Program-made: the position numbers and the translations under genes | DNA from: an uncultured Eubacteriaceae bacterium | Lineage (GTDB): Bacteria; Bacillota; Clostridia; Peptostreptococcales; Anaerovoracaceae | Reading direction: 5' to 3' | DNA length: 59,322 bases | NCBI GenBank assembly: GCA_903789635.1 | Contig: CAIFEY010000015.1 | Span: 1 to 59,322, forward strand | Shown: positions 1-9,860 of the stretch, one piece after another | Numbering within the stretch: position 1 is the stretch's first letter | Layout of the letters: every line of letters starts with the position of its first letter | The notes under the pieces: generated by a model | Seen by the model: only the letters and a program-made list of their open reading frames with translations | What the model was told of the DNA's origin: nothing | The model's database searches: none

Positions 1-1060
1 AATTACCTACATTTTTGCTTTGCAACTTTCTGTATTTTCATTATGCAAAAAACAACGATAATGAGTCTCGATGCTAGAAATCGCTGTAATGGAATGGTGA
101 TTCTTGACATGACACTGATGGATTCTGACAACTTGAGGTCTGATTAAATTCACATTCGGATAGCGATATCACAGGTGCTCTCTAGGTATCGAGATGGGGG
201 AATAGAGGAGGGGTTCACAGCATTTTCGTGTACAATCGACAAACAAGAATTCATATTTTTTTCTTCGAGAAAAATTGACAAAACGTTTTTTGATATCTTC
301 ATAAAACCGATCGTAATTCGCATGGACAGAACCAAAAAAGCAGCCCGAGTCCGGCGAGTCCGGAGGCTGGAATTTCGAGGCCGTTTTTCAGGGGAAAGTC
401 CGCCGAAATAACGGCGGTCTTGATCAGAATGGCAATTACTGGAAACCGTCAGGTGAATGTTTACTATTTAAAGGTGTAATGAATGCCATTTATTGGTAAA
501 TACAGTATACTCAACTTTCCCCCGCGCGCCTTTTTTTGTTTTTATCTATAGCGTGCGGGGGAAATAATCCAAGAGATCCGGCGTCAGCGTGAGCGAAGCC
601 GGATCTCTACCACCTCGCCGCCCCCGCGGCGCCTCATCCCAGTGACCCGTGAGGGCAGTTCCGGTGTCCCGCGAGGGCCCATCCAGTATCCCGCGCGTTT
701 TCAACTGTCTCCACGCGGGCCCGGTCAGCGGCCCCAACCCCAACTGTCCGAAGGGGCCGGCGGGCCGCTCGCCGCTCGCTTTTCCAGCTGTTAGGGCGCG
801 CGGCGAAACAATCGGGAGAACACGGACGACGGAGGAGGACGTGTTCTTTCCGATGGAGATAATCCGTTTGCGGGCATTGCACGCAAACGGTGACTGATTC
901 TTAAAATCACAGCGACGCGACATCAAGTTGGCTCGTCGCTACCTTCCCGCCCGCAAGGCGGCGACTACAATCGGCAGATGCGACCACCGGGAGCATCCGC
1001 TCTACTTCTCTGAATTACCGAAACACGGCCGAATCCTTGAGGCCGTGTTTCAACCACCCC
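1..1060 (+). repeat. Composite repeat family B, copy 1 (left end outside window)
   Basis: No supported gene lies here. The AT-rich half (about 1-350) contains the phrases 'acgataatgag' and 'gaaatcgctgtaat' that recur in copies at 12.8, 15.8, 54.3 and 57.9 kb. The GC-rich half (about 560-930) contains the stem GGGCGCGCGGC with its partner and a run of CCCGCGAGGGC-type segments. It closes with an 11-bp perfect hairpin (GAAACACGGCC / GGCCGTGTTTC, 1020-1051) that is repeated almost exactly at 55082-55113. The guanine-cytosine hairpin (left arm GGTGCTCTC near 174) has lost its right arm in this copy. Short open frames here are not protein-like. Confidence 0.75.
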
Positions 1061-1351
1061 GTCCCCCGCGGCGCCCTGCTGCCCTTAACCGAAAAAACGG
1101 CCTCCCCGGACGTTCGTGCCCGGGAAAGCCGTTTATCACAATTATATTCAGTACTTTTTCCTCGCTCAGTGCCGCGCGCCTGCAAAGCCCGCAGTTCCGC
1201 GCCCAGCAGCGCCAGCGAAGTCGGAGTTCAACCATCGCCGCTGTGATCGCATTCATGATTTCACAGTGCCAGCTGCAACTCGCATCCTTCGCCCGCCATT
1301 ACAGCCTCTAACAATCATGAATCCCCGACTGACACTAAAGCTGAAAGAACT

Positions 1352-1571
1352 AAAATACGGGTGCCCTCAGCGAGCGATTCCGCAGTGACAGGTACAATTC
1401 CGCGAAGCACGACAGCAGGATTTCGCTGGAGCTGCACTCCTCTTAGTGCAGCTCCCGAAATCCAAGGAGTGCTGAGCTGCACTCCTCTTAGTGCAGCTCC
1501 CGAAATCCAAGGAGTGCTGAGCATGGAACTGTCTGTCACGAGGACTAGCGAGCTGAGGGTGCCCGTGTTTA
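1352..1571. repeat. Nested-palindrome element, copy 1 (internal duplication)
   Basis: The outer arms are inverted: the left arm begins with ACGGGTGCCCTCAGCGAGCG and the right arm ends GCTGAGGGTGCCCGTGTTTA. The next layer pairs ACAATTCCGCG with the divergent right half. The core hairpin (GGATTTCGCTGGAGCTGCAC / GTGCAGCTCCCGAAATCC) is followed by a second copy of the GAGCTGCAC/GTGCAGCTC hairpin with its CCGAAATCCAAGGAGTGCT tail, so the core has been tandemly duplicated (about 45 bp). The right edge coincides with the stop codon of the marR gene at 1569-1571. Related copies lie at 52.4, 53.4 and 56.7 kb. It could act as a bidirectional terminator or be a MITE-like insertion. Confidence 0.8.
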
Positions 1572-2120
1572 CTCGTCGCGGGGCTGGTGCTGGTTTTCGG
1601 CCAGGCCTTCGAGCTCCTCGAGCTTGTCGACGGCCTCGGCGGCGGTTGGGCGCTGCTCGAGGCGGGATTCTACGTGGTGGATGCCGCTGATCTCCGGCAT
1701 CAGTTCGGTGCCGATGATGCGGAGCATCTGGTTCAGCTTCTCTACGTCTTCCTTCGGAAAGCGGTTCTCGATCCGCTCGCTGACGAGGTCGATGTAGTCG
1801 AAGATGTCTCCGTAGTTCTCCTTATACTTCTTGGTGACGATCAGCGTGTACTGGCGCTTGTCGTCCTTGTTCTGACGTTTGTAGATATATCCTTTTTTTA
1901 CGAGGCGGTTGATTCGGTAGGCCGCGTTCGGCGGGGACATCTGGGCCATTTTCGTGAATTCATTGATTGTCGGTCGATGAAGCGCAATGATGATTTCCAT
2001 GCAGATGACTTCAGATGGTGTCAGCGCGTCCTTGCTGTTGTCGTTGAATTTGGTAAACAGCCGCTCGTAGAGGGACAGTTTAAATTTGTCGTAGATTCTT
2101 GAGAAATTTCTCGCGAGCAT
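1569..2120 (-). CDS. MarR-family regulator of the fatty-acid cluster (FabT-like)
   Basis: A 183-residue winged-helix protein starting at ATG 2120, which follows GAAGGTGAAACC; a longer upstream frame lacks a ribosome site. The winged helix spans about residues 50-105, with a recognition-helix region SPPNAAYRINRLVKKGY followed by the wing KRQNKDDKRQYTL. The C-terminal part is a charged helical dimerisation segment. It is the last gene of the fab cluster, 113 bp after fabF. MarR proteins in this position (FabT in streptococci and relatives) repress fab genes in response to acyl-ACP, so it probably binds the A/T-rich dyad upstream of acpP. Its role is inferred from position. Confidence 0.8.
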   Translation of the reverse strand: MLARNFSRIYDKFKLSLYERLFTKFNDNSKDALTPSEVICMEIIIALHRPTINEFTKMAQMSPPNAAYRINRLVKKGYIYKRQNKDDKRQYTLIVTKKYKENYGDIFDYIDLVSERIENRFPKEDVEKLNQMLRIIGTELMPEISGIHHVESRLEQRPTAAEAVDKLEELEGLAENQHQPRDE

Positions 2121-2233
2121 GGTTTCACCTTCTATACGCAGTCTGACATGATACATGACATTAAAGAACGACGATGACCGAACGACGCAGACCTCCGGGG
2201 TGCCGCATGATGGCTGATCCTTCAGTCTCACGG

Positions 2234-3475
2234 CTATACGCGCTTAAATACCAGGGACGCGTTGTGGCCGCCGAAGCCCAGGGAATTGGACATGGCGTAG
2301 TCTGTGTCGATCGACTTGGCCTGGTTCGGTGCGCAGTCTAAGTCGCAGTCCGGGTCGGCAACCTGGTAGCCGACGGTCGGAGGAGCAATCTGATCCTCGA
2401 GTGCAGAGACGGTGAGCAGGGCTTCTACGGCTCCGCTCGCACCGAGCAGGTGACCGGTCATGGACTTGGTGGAAGACACGACCAGCTCGCTCGCGTGATC
2501 GCCGAAGGCGGTGTGAACCGCTCTGGTCTCGCCCTTGTCGTTCAGCGGGGTTCCGGTTCCGTGAGCGTTGATGTAGCCGACTTCCTTAGGAGTGATGCCG
2601 GCGTCGCCCATTGCGAGCTCCATGCAGGCAGCAGCGCCGCTTCCGTCCTCAAGCGGGGCAGTCATGTGGTGCGCGTCACAGCTTGTGCCGTAGCCGACAA
2701 CCTCGCCTAAGATCTTGGCTCCGCGGGCGACGGCGTGCTCGTATTCCTCGAGCATCAGGACAGCAACGCCTTCTCCCATGACGAATCCGGCACGCTCTTT
2801 GTCAAACGGGATGGATGCCCTGGTCGGGTCGTCCGCCTTGCTCAGCGCGCGCATGGAATGGAATCCGGCGATTGCGAGCGGGGTGATGCAGGCCTCGGTG
2901 CCGCCAGCAGCCATGACGTCCGCGTATCCGTCGCGGATGTAGTGGAATGCCTCTCCGATGGCGTTCGTGGAGGATGCACAGGCCGTTACGATGCAGGTGC
3001 AGCTTCCCTTGAAGCCCAGGTGGATGGCGGTCATCCCGGCTGCCATGTTGGTGATGCTCATCGGGATGAAGAGCGGCGAGATGCGGTCGAAGCCCTTCTT
3101 CAGAGCCTTCTCGTGCTCGCGCTCAATCGTGTCGAGTCCGCCGATGCCGCTGGAGATGTTGACGCCGCAGCGAAGCGGGTTTTCCTTCTCCATGTCCAGG
3201 CCGCTCTGCTTGAATGCCTGGTCGGCAGCCATGAGCGCGAACTGGGTGAAGCGGGAGTGACGGCGCGCCTCCTGACGCGTCATCAGCTCTGTCGGGTCGA
3301 AGTCCTTGACTTCTCCGGCGAATTTAACCTCGGAGTCAGAAGTGTCGAACTGTGTGATCGCCGCGATGCCGAGAGTTCCCTTTTTCGCGTTCTCCCACAT
3401 CGACGCACTGTCGTTTCCGATCGGGCTGAGTCCGCCCATGCCGGTGATGACGACTCGTCTCTTATTCGATGTCAT
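2234..3475 (-). CDS. fabF: 3-oxoacyl-ACP synthase II (FabF)
   Basis: A 413-residue condensing enzyme that extends acyl-ACP with malonyl-ACP. The nucleophile is Cys166 in the segment TACASSTNAIG, and the two active-site histidines lie in INAHGTGTPLND and SMTGHLLGASG. Full length for the family, and start ATG 3475 follows GGGAGGAAT. It lies 27 bp downstream of fabK and 113 bp upstream of the MarR gene, and is probably co-transcribed with both from the acpP promoter. Confidence 0.95.
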   Translation of the reverse strand: MTSNKRRVVITGMGGLSPIGNDSASMWENAKKGTLGIAAITQFDTSDSEVKFAGEVKDFDPTELMTRQEARRHSRFTQFALMAADQAFKQSGLDMEKENPLRCGVNISSGIGGLDTIEREHEKALKKGFDRISPLFIPMSITNMAAGMTAIHLGFKGSCTCIVTACASSTNAIGEAFHYIRDGYADVMAAGGTEACITPLAIAGFHSMRALSKADDPTRASIPFDKERAGFVMGEGVAVLMLEEYEHAVARGAKILGEVVGYGTSCDAHHMTAPLEDGSGAAACMELAMGDAGITPKEVGYINAHGTGTPLNDKGETRAVHTAFGDHASELVVSSTKSMTGHLLGASGAVEALLTVSALEDQIAPPTVGYQVADPDCDLDCAPNQAKSIDTDYAMSNSLGFGGHNASLVFKRV

Positions 3476-3502
3476 AGATAATATTCCTCCCTAGTGTTGA
3501 AA

Positions 3503-4531
3503 TCAGGCGTTCGGGTTGAGCTCGTCCATGATTTCCTTGACGGTCAGCATTTTATTAATGCGGCCGACGTTGGAACCGGTGAAGAACAGGCCCTCCTCGT
3601 AATTGCCGTAGTAAGCCTTGATCAGGGCATTGCTGATGCAGTACTTGGTCGTGGCAGGATTGCAGATTCTGATGCATCTGATGCAGCGTGTCGGCGGTAC
3701 GCGGTCGCCGGACTCGACGGTCTCGATCAGCGGTGTGATGATCGCGCGGCCAGGCATTCCGACCGGGCTCGTGATGATGAGGACATCATCCTCCGTCGCG
3801 TTCAGCAGGACATCCTTGAATCCCTGCGTCGCGTCGCCCTCCACGGACAGTGCGAATCTCGTGCCGACCTGTACGCCCGCAGCGCCCAGATCCAACATTT
3901 TCTTTACGTCATTCTTATCAAAGACGCCGCCCGCAGCGAATACCGGAATGTCTCCGGCTTCCTTCAGGACGTCCTTTACATTTTCTTCCAGTGTCTTAGC
4001 AGTGTGGTTCTTCAGCTCTTCCGGCTTGAAGCCCAGGTGGCCGCCCGCTTCGCTTCCCTCGACGACGAGGAAATCCGGAACGCGGTTGTGGTGGCGGAGC
4101 CAGTCCTTCATGATGATCTTGGCTGCGCGGCCGCTGGAGACGATCGGTGCGATCATCGGTCCGTCCTCCGGCACGTAGTCCGGCAGGGACAGCGGGAGTC
4201 CTGCACCGGAGATGATGGCGTCACAGCCCGACTTGGCCGCAGCTCTTGCCATCGCCTCGTAGTCGTTGGATGCGGTCATGATGTTGATCGCTACCAGGCC
4301 GTTGCCCTGCGCAATTTCCTTTGCCTTCTCGACTTCCTTCTTCATTGCGCGTTCTCCGGCTTCCAGCGGGTGCTGATAGAAATCCGGCTCGCGAAATCCG
4401 ATTGCCGCCGCCGCGATGACGCCCATGCCGCCTTCGCGCGCAACGTGGCCGGCGAGGTTTCCTAAGGAAATGCCTACGCCCATGCCGCCCTGGATGATCG
4501 GCAGCTTCATGTGATCTAAAACGTTTTTCAT
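3503..4531 (-). CDS. fabK: FabK-like FMN enoyl-ACP reductase (nitronate monooxygenase family)
   Basis: A 342-residue TIM-barrel flavoprotein that begins MKNVLDHMKLPIIQGGMGVG, with start ATG 4531 placed by the CGGAGG just upstream. The QGGMG segment, SGAGLPLSLPD, EGSEAGGH and AAGGV...AAGVQVGTRF are the FMN- and phosphate-binding features of the FabK/2-nitropropane dioxygenase family. A cysteine cluster near the C terminus (CIRCIRICNPATTKYCI) is typical of the clostridial branch of this family. The position between fabH and fabF supports the enoyl-ACP reductase role, but sequence alone does not exclude nitronate monooxygenase activity. Confidence 0.82.
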   Translation of the reverse strand: MKNVLDHMKLPIIQGGMGVGISLGNLAGHVAREGGMGVIAAAAIGFREPDFYQHPLEAGERAMKKEVEKAKEIAQGNGLVAINIMTASNDYEAMARAAAKSGCDAIISGAGLPLSLPDYVPEDGPMIAPIVSSGRAAKIIMKDWLRHHNRVPDFLVVEGSEAGGHLGFKPEELKNHTAKTLEENVKDVLKEAGDIPVFAAGGVFDKNDVKKMLDLGAAGVQVGTRFALSVEGDATQGFKDVLLNATEDDVLIITSPVGMPGRAIITPLIETVESGDRVPPTRCIRCIRICNPATTKYCISNALIKAYYGNYEEGLFFTGSNVGRINKMLTVKEIMDELNPNA

Positions 4532-4865
4532 ATTCGTTCCTCCGTGAGTCGTTGTTGATCTTTCTATATCCAATGGGGGCCGTGCGGCCGTCCCATGTAT
4601 ATGCGTTCATCCTGCATCCTGCGGTGTATTTTCAGACAAAATCAATCTGTCCGCAGTACAGGCTGGAGCTGATGCTCCTTAATCTTTGTCCCTTAAAGGT
4701 TAAGGGGATAAATCCAATAAAGGTTATCATAACAGAAAACCTTGGAATTGTTAATTCCCGATTCTCCGCAGCGGAATTCCGTTGTGGTTGAAATAAGTTG
4801 AAATGACAGCGGATAACTGCAGTGTGAGCGGATCCTGAGCGGATGAAATCGGTAAATCTGTATAT
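4532..4865. other. fabH-fabK intergenic region, no gene seen
   Basis: This 334-bp gap interrupts the fab cluster. It is AT-rich near 4680-4800 and contains GGAATTCCGTTG followed by GAAATAAGTTGAAAT; a closely similar pair of phrases occurs at about 23682-23715 in an unrelated intergenic region. No open frame is convincing. An internal promoter or a small regulatory RNA is possible but not demonstrated. Confidence 0.5.
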
Positions 4866-5795
4866 TTACAGTTCTGTGACCATCGCGCCGTACGTCAGGC
4901 CGGCTCCAAAACCGACGCAGACGATCTTCTGTCCCGGCTTCAGGAGGTTCTGCTCCTGCATCTCGCCTAAGGCGAGGGCAATGCTTGCGGCAGACGTGTT
5001 TCCGTATTCCGCGATGTTCTTGAAGCATTTTTCTTTCTTGAGGCCGAGCTTATGCGCGGCGCTGTCGATGATGCGTTCGTTGGCCTGGTGGAATACGAAC
5101 CAGTCGATGTCGTCCGTTGTCAGATTGGATTCCTTCAGGATGGCCTCTGTGGCCTCCGGAACCTTGCTGACGGCGAAGTGGTAGACTTCCTGTCCCTGCA
5201 TAGAGAGGGCAGGGTTGAAACGGCTGCAGTAGAGCGCCTGGTCGTTGTAGATCAGCCCGGAGAGGCTCTGGAAGAGCCCGTCCTCGCTGTACTCCGCGAC
5301 CGCGGCACCAGCGCCGTCACCGAACAGGATGCAGGTCGTCCTGTCCTTCATGTTGATGACCTGAGACAGGCGCTCGCTTCCCGCGATCAGCACCTTCCTG
5401 CAGGTGTGAGAGGCGAGGAGGGCGTTCGCCGTGATGCATCCGTAGATGAATCCGGAACATGCTCCGTTCAGGTCCATGGTCAGGACGCGCTCGCCCATGC
5501 CGAGGCGTGCTGCGGCCTCGTTCGCCACGGACGGCGTCGTGCGGTCAGGCGTCGCCGTGCAGACGATCAGTGCGTCGATCTCCGAGGCGTCCGTCTTCGC
5601 GTTCTTCAGTGCGGTCTCGCATGCGCGCACAGCCAGGTCGCAGTTCGTCTGCTTGACGGCGAAGTGGCGCTGATGGATGCCGGTCTTTCTCCGGATCCAC
5701 GCGTCGTTCGTGTCCACGTACTGCTTCATGCCGTCGTTCGTGACGGTCACTTCGCCAGCTGCTGCACCGAAACCGGTGAATTTTAGTCCAGCCAT
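4866..5795 (-). CDS. fabH: 3-oxoacyl-ACP synthase III (FabH)
   Basis: A 309-residue initiating ketoacyl synthase that condenses acetyl-CoA with malonyl-ACP. The triad is visible: Cys113 in LNGACSGFIYG, His in FVFHQANERIID and Asn in AEYGNTSAAS. The N-terminal TNDAWIRRKTGIHQRH is the family signature. Its ATG overlaps the accDA stop codon by one base (TAATG), so translation is probably coupled. It is slightly shorter than the usual 315-330 residues but has all core motifs. Confidence 0.95.
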   Translation of the reverse strand: MAGLKFTGFGAAAGEVTVTNDGMKQYVDTNDAWIRRKTGIHQRHFAVKQTNCDLAVRACETALKNAKTDASEIDALIVCTATPDRTTPSVANEAAARLGMGERVLTMDLNGACSGFIYGCITANALLASHTCRKVLIAGSERLSQVINMKDRTTCILFGDGAGAAVAEYSEDGLFQSLSGLIYNDQALYCSRFNPALSMQGQEVYHFAVSKVPEATEAILKESNLTTDDIDWFVFHQANERIIDSAAHKLGLKKEKCFKNIAEYGNTSAASIALALGEMQEQNLLKPGQKIVCVGFGAGLTYGAMVTEL

Positions 5796-7543
5796 TAACG
5801 TTCTCCTTTCTTAACGAGGTCATAGCCGACATTTCTGAATTTCTTATATCGCTGCTGTACCAGGTCGAGAGGGCGCTTCCCGGAAAGATCCAGGAGCGAT
5901 TCCCGAATGGCTTCGTCCACGCCCTGGTAGACTTCATCCGGGGCGTTCTGTGCGCCGCCGACCGGCTCCGGAATCATCTCGTCGCAGACGTCGAGCTCGA
6001 CCAGGTCCTGCGCCGTCATCTTCATCTTCTCCGCGGCTTCCTCCCATCTGGAGGCATCCTTCCAGAGGATGCTCGCAAAGCCCTCCGGGGAGAGGATGGA
6101 AAAGACGCTGTTCTCCAGCATGATGATTCGGTCGGAGGAGGAGAGGGCGAGTGCTCCGCCGGATCCTCCCTCGCCGATGAATACGGCGATCGTCGGAACC
6201 TGCAGGCGGCTCATCGTCATGATGCAGGAGGCGATCGCAGGCCCCTGGCCGTGCTCCTCCGCCTCCTTGCCCGGGTATGCACCCGGCGTGTCGACGAACG
6301 TGATCACCGGGCGGTTGAACTTCTCCGCCTGCTTCATCAGGCGCTCCGCCTTGTGATAGCCCTCCGGGTTCGGCATGCCGAACCTGTACTTCAGGTTCTC
6401 CTCGAGCGTCCGTCCCTTCTGCTGGCCGATGACTGTGACCGGGATGCCGTGGAAGGAGGCGAGGCCTCCGATGATGCTGGCATCCTCGCCTAAGCTTCGG
6501 TCGCCCTTGAGCTCCAGGAAGTCCTGGAAGACGGCCTGGATGTAGTCCCTGGCCGTCGGACGGTCCGCACGCCTTGCGATCTGGATCCTCTCCGCGGCCG
6601 TAATCGAAGGAGAAGCGGACAGGATCACTTCCTCCGAGAAGTTCTCCGGTGCGTCGTCCTTCAGCGCGACGTACTTCTTTCCGGCAGGCTCGTGGAGGCG
6701 CAGGATCTGGATCAGCGCTCTCCTCATGTCCTTTCTGGACACGACGGCGTCGACGAATCCGTGTTCCTCCTGGAACTCCGCGCGCTGGAAGCCCTCAGGG
6801 AGCTTCTCGCCGATCGTGCTCTCGATGACGCGCGGGCCGGCGAATCCGATCAGTGCGTCAGGCTCCGCGAGCTGGATGTCCGCCAGGGCCGCAAAGCTCG
6901 CCCAGACGCCGCCCGTAGTCGGGTGGGTCAGGACGGAGATGTACAGCAGTCCCGCTTCCTTATGTCTCGCGATGGCCGCGCTGGTCTTGGTCATCTGCAT
7001 CAGCGACAGCATGCCTTCCTGCATGCGTGCGCCGCCTGAGCAGCAGAAGATGATCAGCGGCAGGCGCTTCTTGGTCGCGTACTCGCAGGCGCGGGTGATC
7101 TTCTCACCGACGGCCATGCCCATGCTGCCCATCATGAAGTAGCTGTCCATGGCGCAGAGGACGGCGCGGATGCCGCCGATCCTGCAGGTTCCCGTCAGCA
7201 CGGCGTCCTTCAGGTGCGTCTTGTCTCTCATCTCCTGCAGCTTCTCGTCGTAGCCCGGAAAATCGAGCGGGTTGGAAGCCTGCAGGCCGCGGCTCAGCTC
7301 GCGGAAGGAACCGTGGTCGACCGTGAAGTTGATCCTGGTCGGCGCGGAGAGCTTGGCATATCTTCCGCAGTGCGGGCAGATATACTGGTTTTCCCTGAGT
7401 TCCGCGCGTGTATATTTCTGGCCGCACTTGCGGCAGCTCAGGAGCTGATAATCCTTTTCGATCTCTTCTTCCGAGCGCTTGGAGTGGACCAGATGCTGAA
7501 TGGTTTTACGAATATTCTTTCGTTGTGTAAATGGATTTTCCAT
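5795..7543 (-). CDS. accDA: Acetyl-CoA carboxylase carboxyltransferase, fused beta-alpha subunits
   Basis: A 582-residue fusion. Residues 1-~290 are AccD, with a zinc ribbon formed by Cys37, Cys40, Cys56 and Cys59 and the crotonase-type core (GSMGMAVGEKITRA, CSGGARMQEG). From about residue 310 the AccA half starts (ITAAERIQIARRADRPTARD) and contains the acyl-CoA-binding GEGGSGGALALS. The product transfers the carboxyl group from carboxybiotin to acetyl-CoA. In many bacteria these are two genes, and here no stop or frameshift separates them. It is followed with a one-base overlap by fabH and preceded by accC after 142 bp. Confidence 0.95.
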   Translation of the reverse strand: MENPFTQRKNIRKTIQHLVHSKRSEEEIEKDYQLLSCRKCGQKYTRAELRENQYICPHCGRYAKLSAPTRINFTVDHGSFRELSRGLQASNPLDFPGYDEKLQEMRDKTHLKDAVLTGTCRIGGIRAVLCAMDSYFMMGSMGMAVGEKITRACEYATKKRLPLIIFCCSGGARMQEGMLSLMQMTKTSAAIARHKEAGLLYISVLTHPTTGGVWASFAALADIQLAEPDALIGFAGPRVIESTIGEKLPEGFQRAEFQEEHGFVDAVVSRKDMRRALIQILRLHEPAGKKYVALKDDAPENFSEEVILSASPSITAAERIQIARRADRPTARDYIQAVFQDFLELKGDRSLGEDASIIGGLASFHGIPVTVIGQQKGRTLEENLKYRFGMPNPEGYHKAERLMKQAEKFNRPVITFVDTPGAYPGKEAEEHGQGPAIASCIMTMSRLQVPTIAVFIGEGGSGGALALSSSDRIIMLENSVFSILSPEGFASILWKDASRWEEAAEKMKMTAQDLVELDVCDEMIPEPVGGAQNAPDEVYQGVDEAIRESLLDLSGKRPLDLVQQRYKKFRNVGYDLVKKGER

Positions 7544-7685
7544 CGCTGCTTCCCTTCTTGCTTAAACGTGCGCTGTCCTTAAACGTGAAACGTGAACGTG
7601 CGCGCGCGAGCGCATAAAGCGCGGACGATCCCGGCAGGTACCGGTTCATGCGGCGGGAGGCAAGGCTTGACCTGGCGCTGCTGCG

Positions 7686-9110
7686 CTAGTCTTCCGTGCT
7701 TTCCTCCTGCACGTCGGCTTTCCGTTTCTCCTCTCCGGCGATCGTACCCGCCTTAAGGATGCGGATCATCGCAGGGAGTTCTTTCTCCGCAAATCCGGTT
7801 GTGTAGGATCCGCGCAGGAACTGCATGTTGTATAAAATTGCCTGCTGGATGTCCAGCGTCGTTGGAATTCCACGGATGACGGTCTCGGCAAGCGCGCGGC
7901 GCATTCTCCTGACCGCCTGCACACGGGTATTCCCCTGCACGATGATCTTGGCGACCATGGAGTCGTACCACGGCGAGATGACCGCACCGTTGTAGATGAT
8001 GCTCTCGACCCTGACGCCGTTTCCGCCAGGGAAGTGGACAAAGTCGACCTTGCCCGGAGCAGGGGAGAAGTCGTTCGTCGCGTCCTCCGCACAGATTCGG
8101 CATTCGATCGCGTGTCCCTGGATCTTGATGTCTTTCTGCTCGATATTGAGCGGCGCGCCCGCAGCGATTCTGAGCTGCTGGTAGACGATGTTCACGCCCG
8201 TGACCATCTCCGTAACCGGATGCTCGACCTGCACACGCGTGTTCATCTCGATGAAGTAGAAGCGGTTGTCGCTTCCCATGACGAACTCGACCGTTCCGGC
8301 GCTCTCGTAGTGGCAGGCTTTAGCGGCCTTCACCGCGGCGTCGTACAGGTCGGCCCTGACGCTGTCGTCGAGCCCGAAGCAAGGGGCCTCCTCCAGCATC
8401 TTCTGGTTTCTCCTCTGGATCGAGCAGTTGCGCTCGCCCAGGTGGATGACGTTGCCGAACTGATCGGCCAGGATCTGCACCTCGATGTGGCGCGGGTTCA
8501 CGACGAGTTTCTCTACGTAGACCGTGCCGTCTCCGAACGCGGACTCCGCCTCCATGCTCGCGGACTGGAACGCGTCGATAAACTCGTCAGCGCTGTCCGC
8601 GCGGCGCATGCCGCGTCCGCCGCCTCCGGCGGAAGCTTTGATCAGGACAGGGAATCCGATCTCTTCTGCGATTTTCTTTCCTTCCTCAGCGGAGGACACC
8701 GGTCCGTCGGAGCCCGGAACGACCGGGACGCCGGCAGCCTTCATCATCTCTTTCGCTTTGGCTTTGTCGCCCATATCCGCGATTGCTGAAGAGGAAGGTC
8801 CGATGAACTTCAGGCCGTTTTCCTCGCACATCGCCGCGAACTTCGGGTTCTCCGACAGAAAGCCGAAGCCCGGATGAATCGCCTCACAGCCGGTGAGCTG
8901 TGCGGCCGTGATGATCCGGTCCATCTGCAAGTAGCTCTCTCTCGGGGAAGCCGGACCGATGCAGACCGACTGGTCCGCCATCATGACGGGAAGGGAGTCC
9001 CTGTCCGCCTCGGAATAGACGATGACGGTCTGGATGCCGTTGTCCATGCACTCACGGATGACCCTGAGCGCGATTTCCCCGCGATTTGCGATTAATACCT
9101 TATTTAGCAT
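7686..9110 (-). CDS. accC: Acetyl-CoA carboxylase, biotin carboxylase subunit
   Basis: A 474-residue ATP-grasp enzyme that carboxylates biotin on AccB. It has the N-terminal KVLIANRGEIALRVIREC domain, the glycine-rich ATP loop KASAGGGGRGMR, and the metal and substrate segments FIEMNTRVQVEHPVTEMVTG. The C terminus carries about 25 extra charged residues beyond the usual end. The ATG overlaps the accB stop by 7 bp, indicating a tight operon. The 142 bp before accDA hold no gene, only three short TTAAACGTG-like repeats. Confidence 0.96.
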   Translation of the reverse strand: MLNKVLIANRGEIALRVIRECMDNGIQTVIVYSEADRDSLPVMMADQSVCIGPASPRESYLQMDRIITAAQLTGCEAIHPGFGFLSENPKFAAMCEENGLKFIGPSSSAIADMGDKAKAKEMMKAAGVPVVPGSDGPVSSAEEGKKIAEEIGFPVLIKASAGGGGRGMRRADSADEFIDAFQSASMEAESAFGDGTVYVEKLVVNPRHIEVQILADQFGNVIHLGERNCSIQRRNQKMLEEAPCFGLDDSVRADLYDAAVKAAKACHYESAGTVEFVMGSDNRFYFIEMNTRVQVEHPVTEMVTGVNIVYQQLRIAAGAPLNIEQKDIKIQGHAIECRICAEDATNDFSPAPGKVDFVHFPGGNGVRVESIIYNGAVISPWYDSMVAKIIVQGNTRVQAVRRMRRALAETVIRGIPTTLDIQQAILYNMQFLRGSYTTGFAEKELPAMIRILKAGTIAGEEKRKADVQEESTED

Positions 9111-9613
9111 TTTTCAACCTCGAACAGTACCTGGTGGAATTCCGCCATATCTCCGTTTTCCATGCACACCTTCCTGACGATCAGGTCGTACGGCGCCTTC
9201 AGCTCGTTCATCGCCTTCATCGCCTCGATGATGCAGAGGACGTCGCCCTCCTTCACCTTCTGGCCTTCCTTGACAAAAGGCTCCGCGTCAGGGGATGCCG
9301 CGCTGTAGAAAACGCCGACCAGCGGGCACTGGATCGGTTCGTAATGTTCCTCGTTCTCCGTCTTGGCAGGAGCCTTTACCTCACCGGAATTCTGTGCAGA
9401 AACTGCAGCAGCGCCGGCAGATGCAACTGCTTTCGTGTCGGCTGCTGGAGCGCTTACGTTTGCAGGATCTACAGACGCTGTACCGGTAGGCTGAGGCGCA
9501 GCAGAGCCGCGCGTCAGCGAAAGTTTGAGGCCAGGCATTTCCACCTGCAGAGAGACAAGGTCAGAATGATTGAAGTCACTCAGGACTTCCTTAAACATAT
9601 CCATACTTTCCAT
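9104..9613 (-). CDS. accB: Biotin carboxyl carrier protein (AccB)
   Basis: A 169-residue carrier with an N-terminal helical segment, a long Ala/Pro/Thr-rich linker (about residues 36-88) and a C-terminal biotinyl domain. The biotinylated lysine is Lys133 in EAMKAMNE. The residue after the lysine is alanine where methionine or leucine is more common, a modest deviation. The Y-x-x-P-x-x-G-V-F-Y 'thumb' side of the domain is present (PLVGVFYSAASPDAEPFV). The start ATG 9613 follows AGAGG. It lies 16 bp downstream of acpP. Confidence 0.93.
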   Translation of the reverse strand: MESMDMFKEVLSDFNHSDLVSLQVEMPGLKLSLTRGSAAPQPTGTASVDPANVSAPAADTKAVASAGAAAVSAQNSGEVKAPAKTENEEHYEPIQCPLVGVFYSAASPDAEPFVKEGQKVKEGDVLCIIEAMKAMNELKAPYDLIVRKVCMENGDMAEFHQVLFEVEKC

Positions 9614-9629
9614 GTCTTAGCCTCTTTTA

Positions 9630-9860
9630 TTACTTGTTCAGCTTGTCAACAAGAGCGACGATATCGCTGACCTTCTTCAGGTTCGGGAGCTCATCATCAG
9701 GAATCTTGATTCCGAACTCTTCCTCCAGAGCCATGGACAGCTCAACTGCGTCCAGGGAATCGATTCCCAGATCCTCGTCCAGCTTGGACTCCAGCATGAT
9801 CTTGTCAGCCTCTACGCTCAGTGTGTCAACCATTACGTCCTTGATTTTATCAAATGTCAT
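9630..9860 (-). CDS. acpP: Acyl carrier protein
   Basis: A 76-residue acidic four-helix protein. Ser35 in LGIDSLDAVEL is the phosphopantetheine attachment site. The start ATG 9860 is preceded by AAAAGGAGAACGACA; a longer frame upstream lacks a site. It is the first gene of the fab transcript and is followed by accB. Full family length. Confidence 0.96.
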   Translation of the reverse strand: MTFDKIKDVMVDTLSVEADKIMLESKLDEDLGIDSLDAVELSMALEEEFGIKIPDDELPNLKKVSDIVALVDKLNK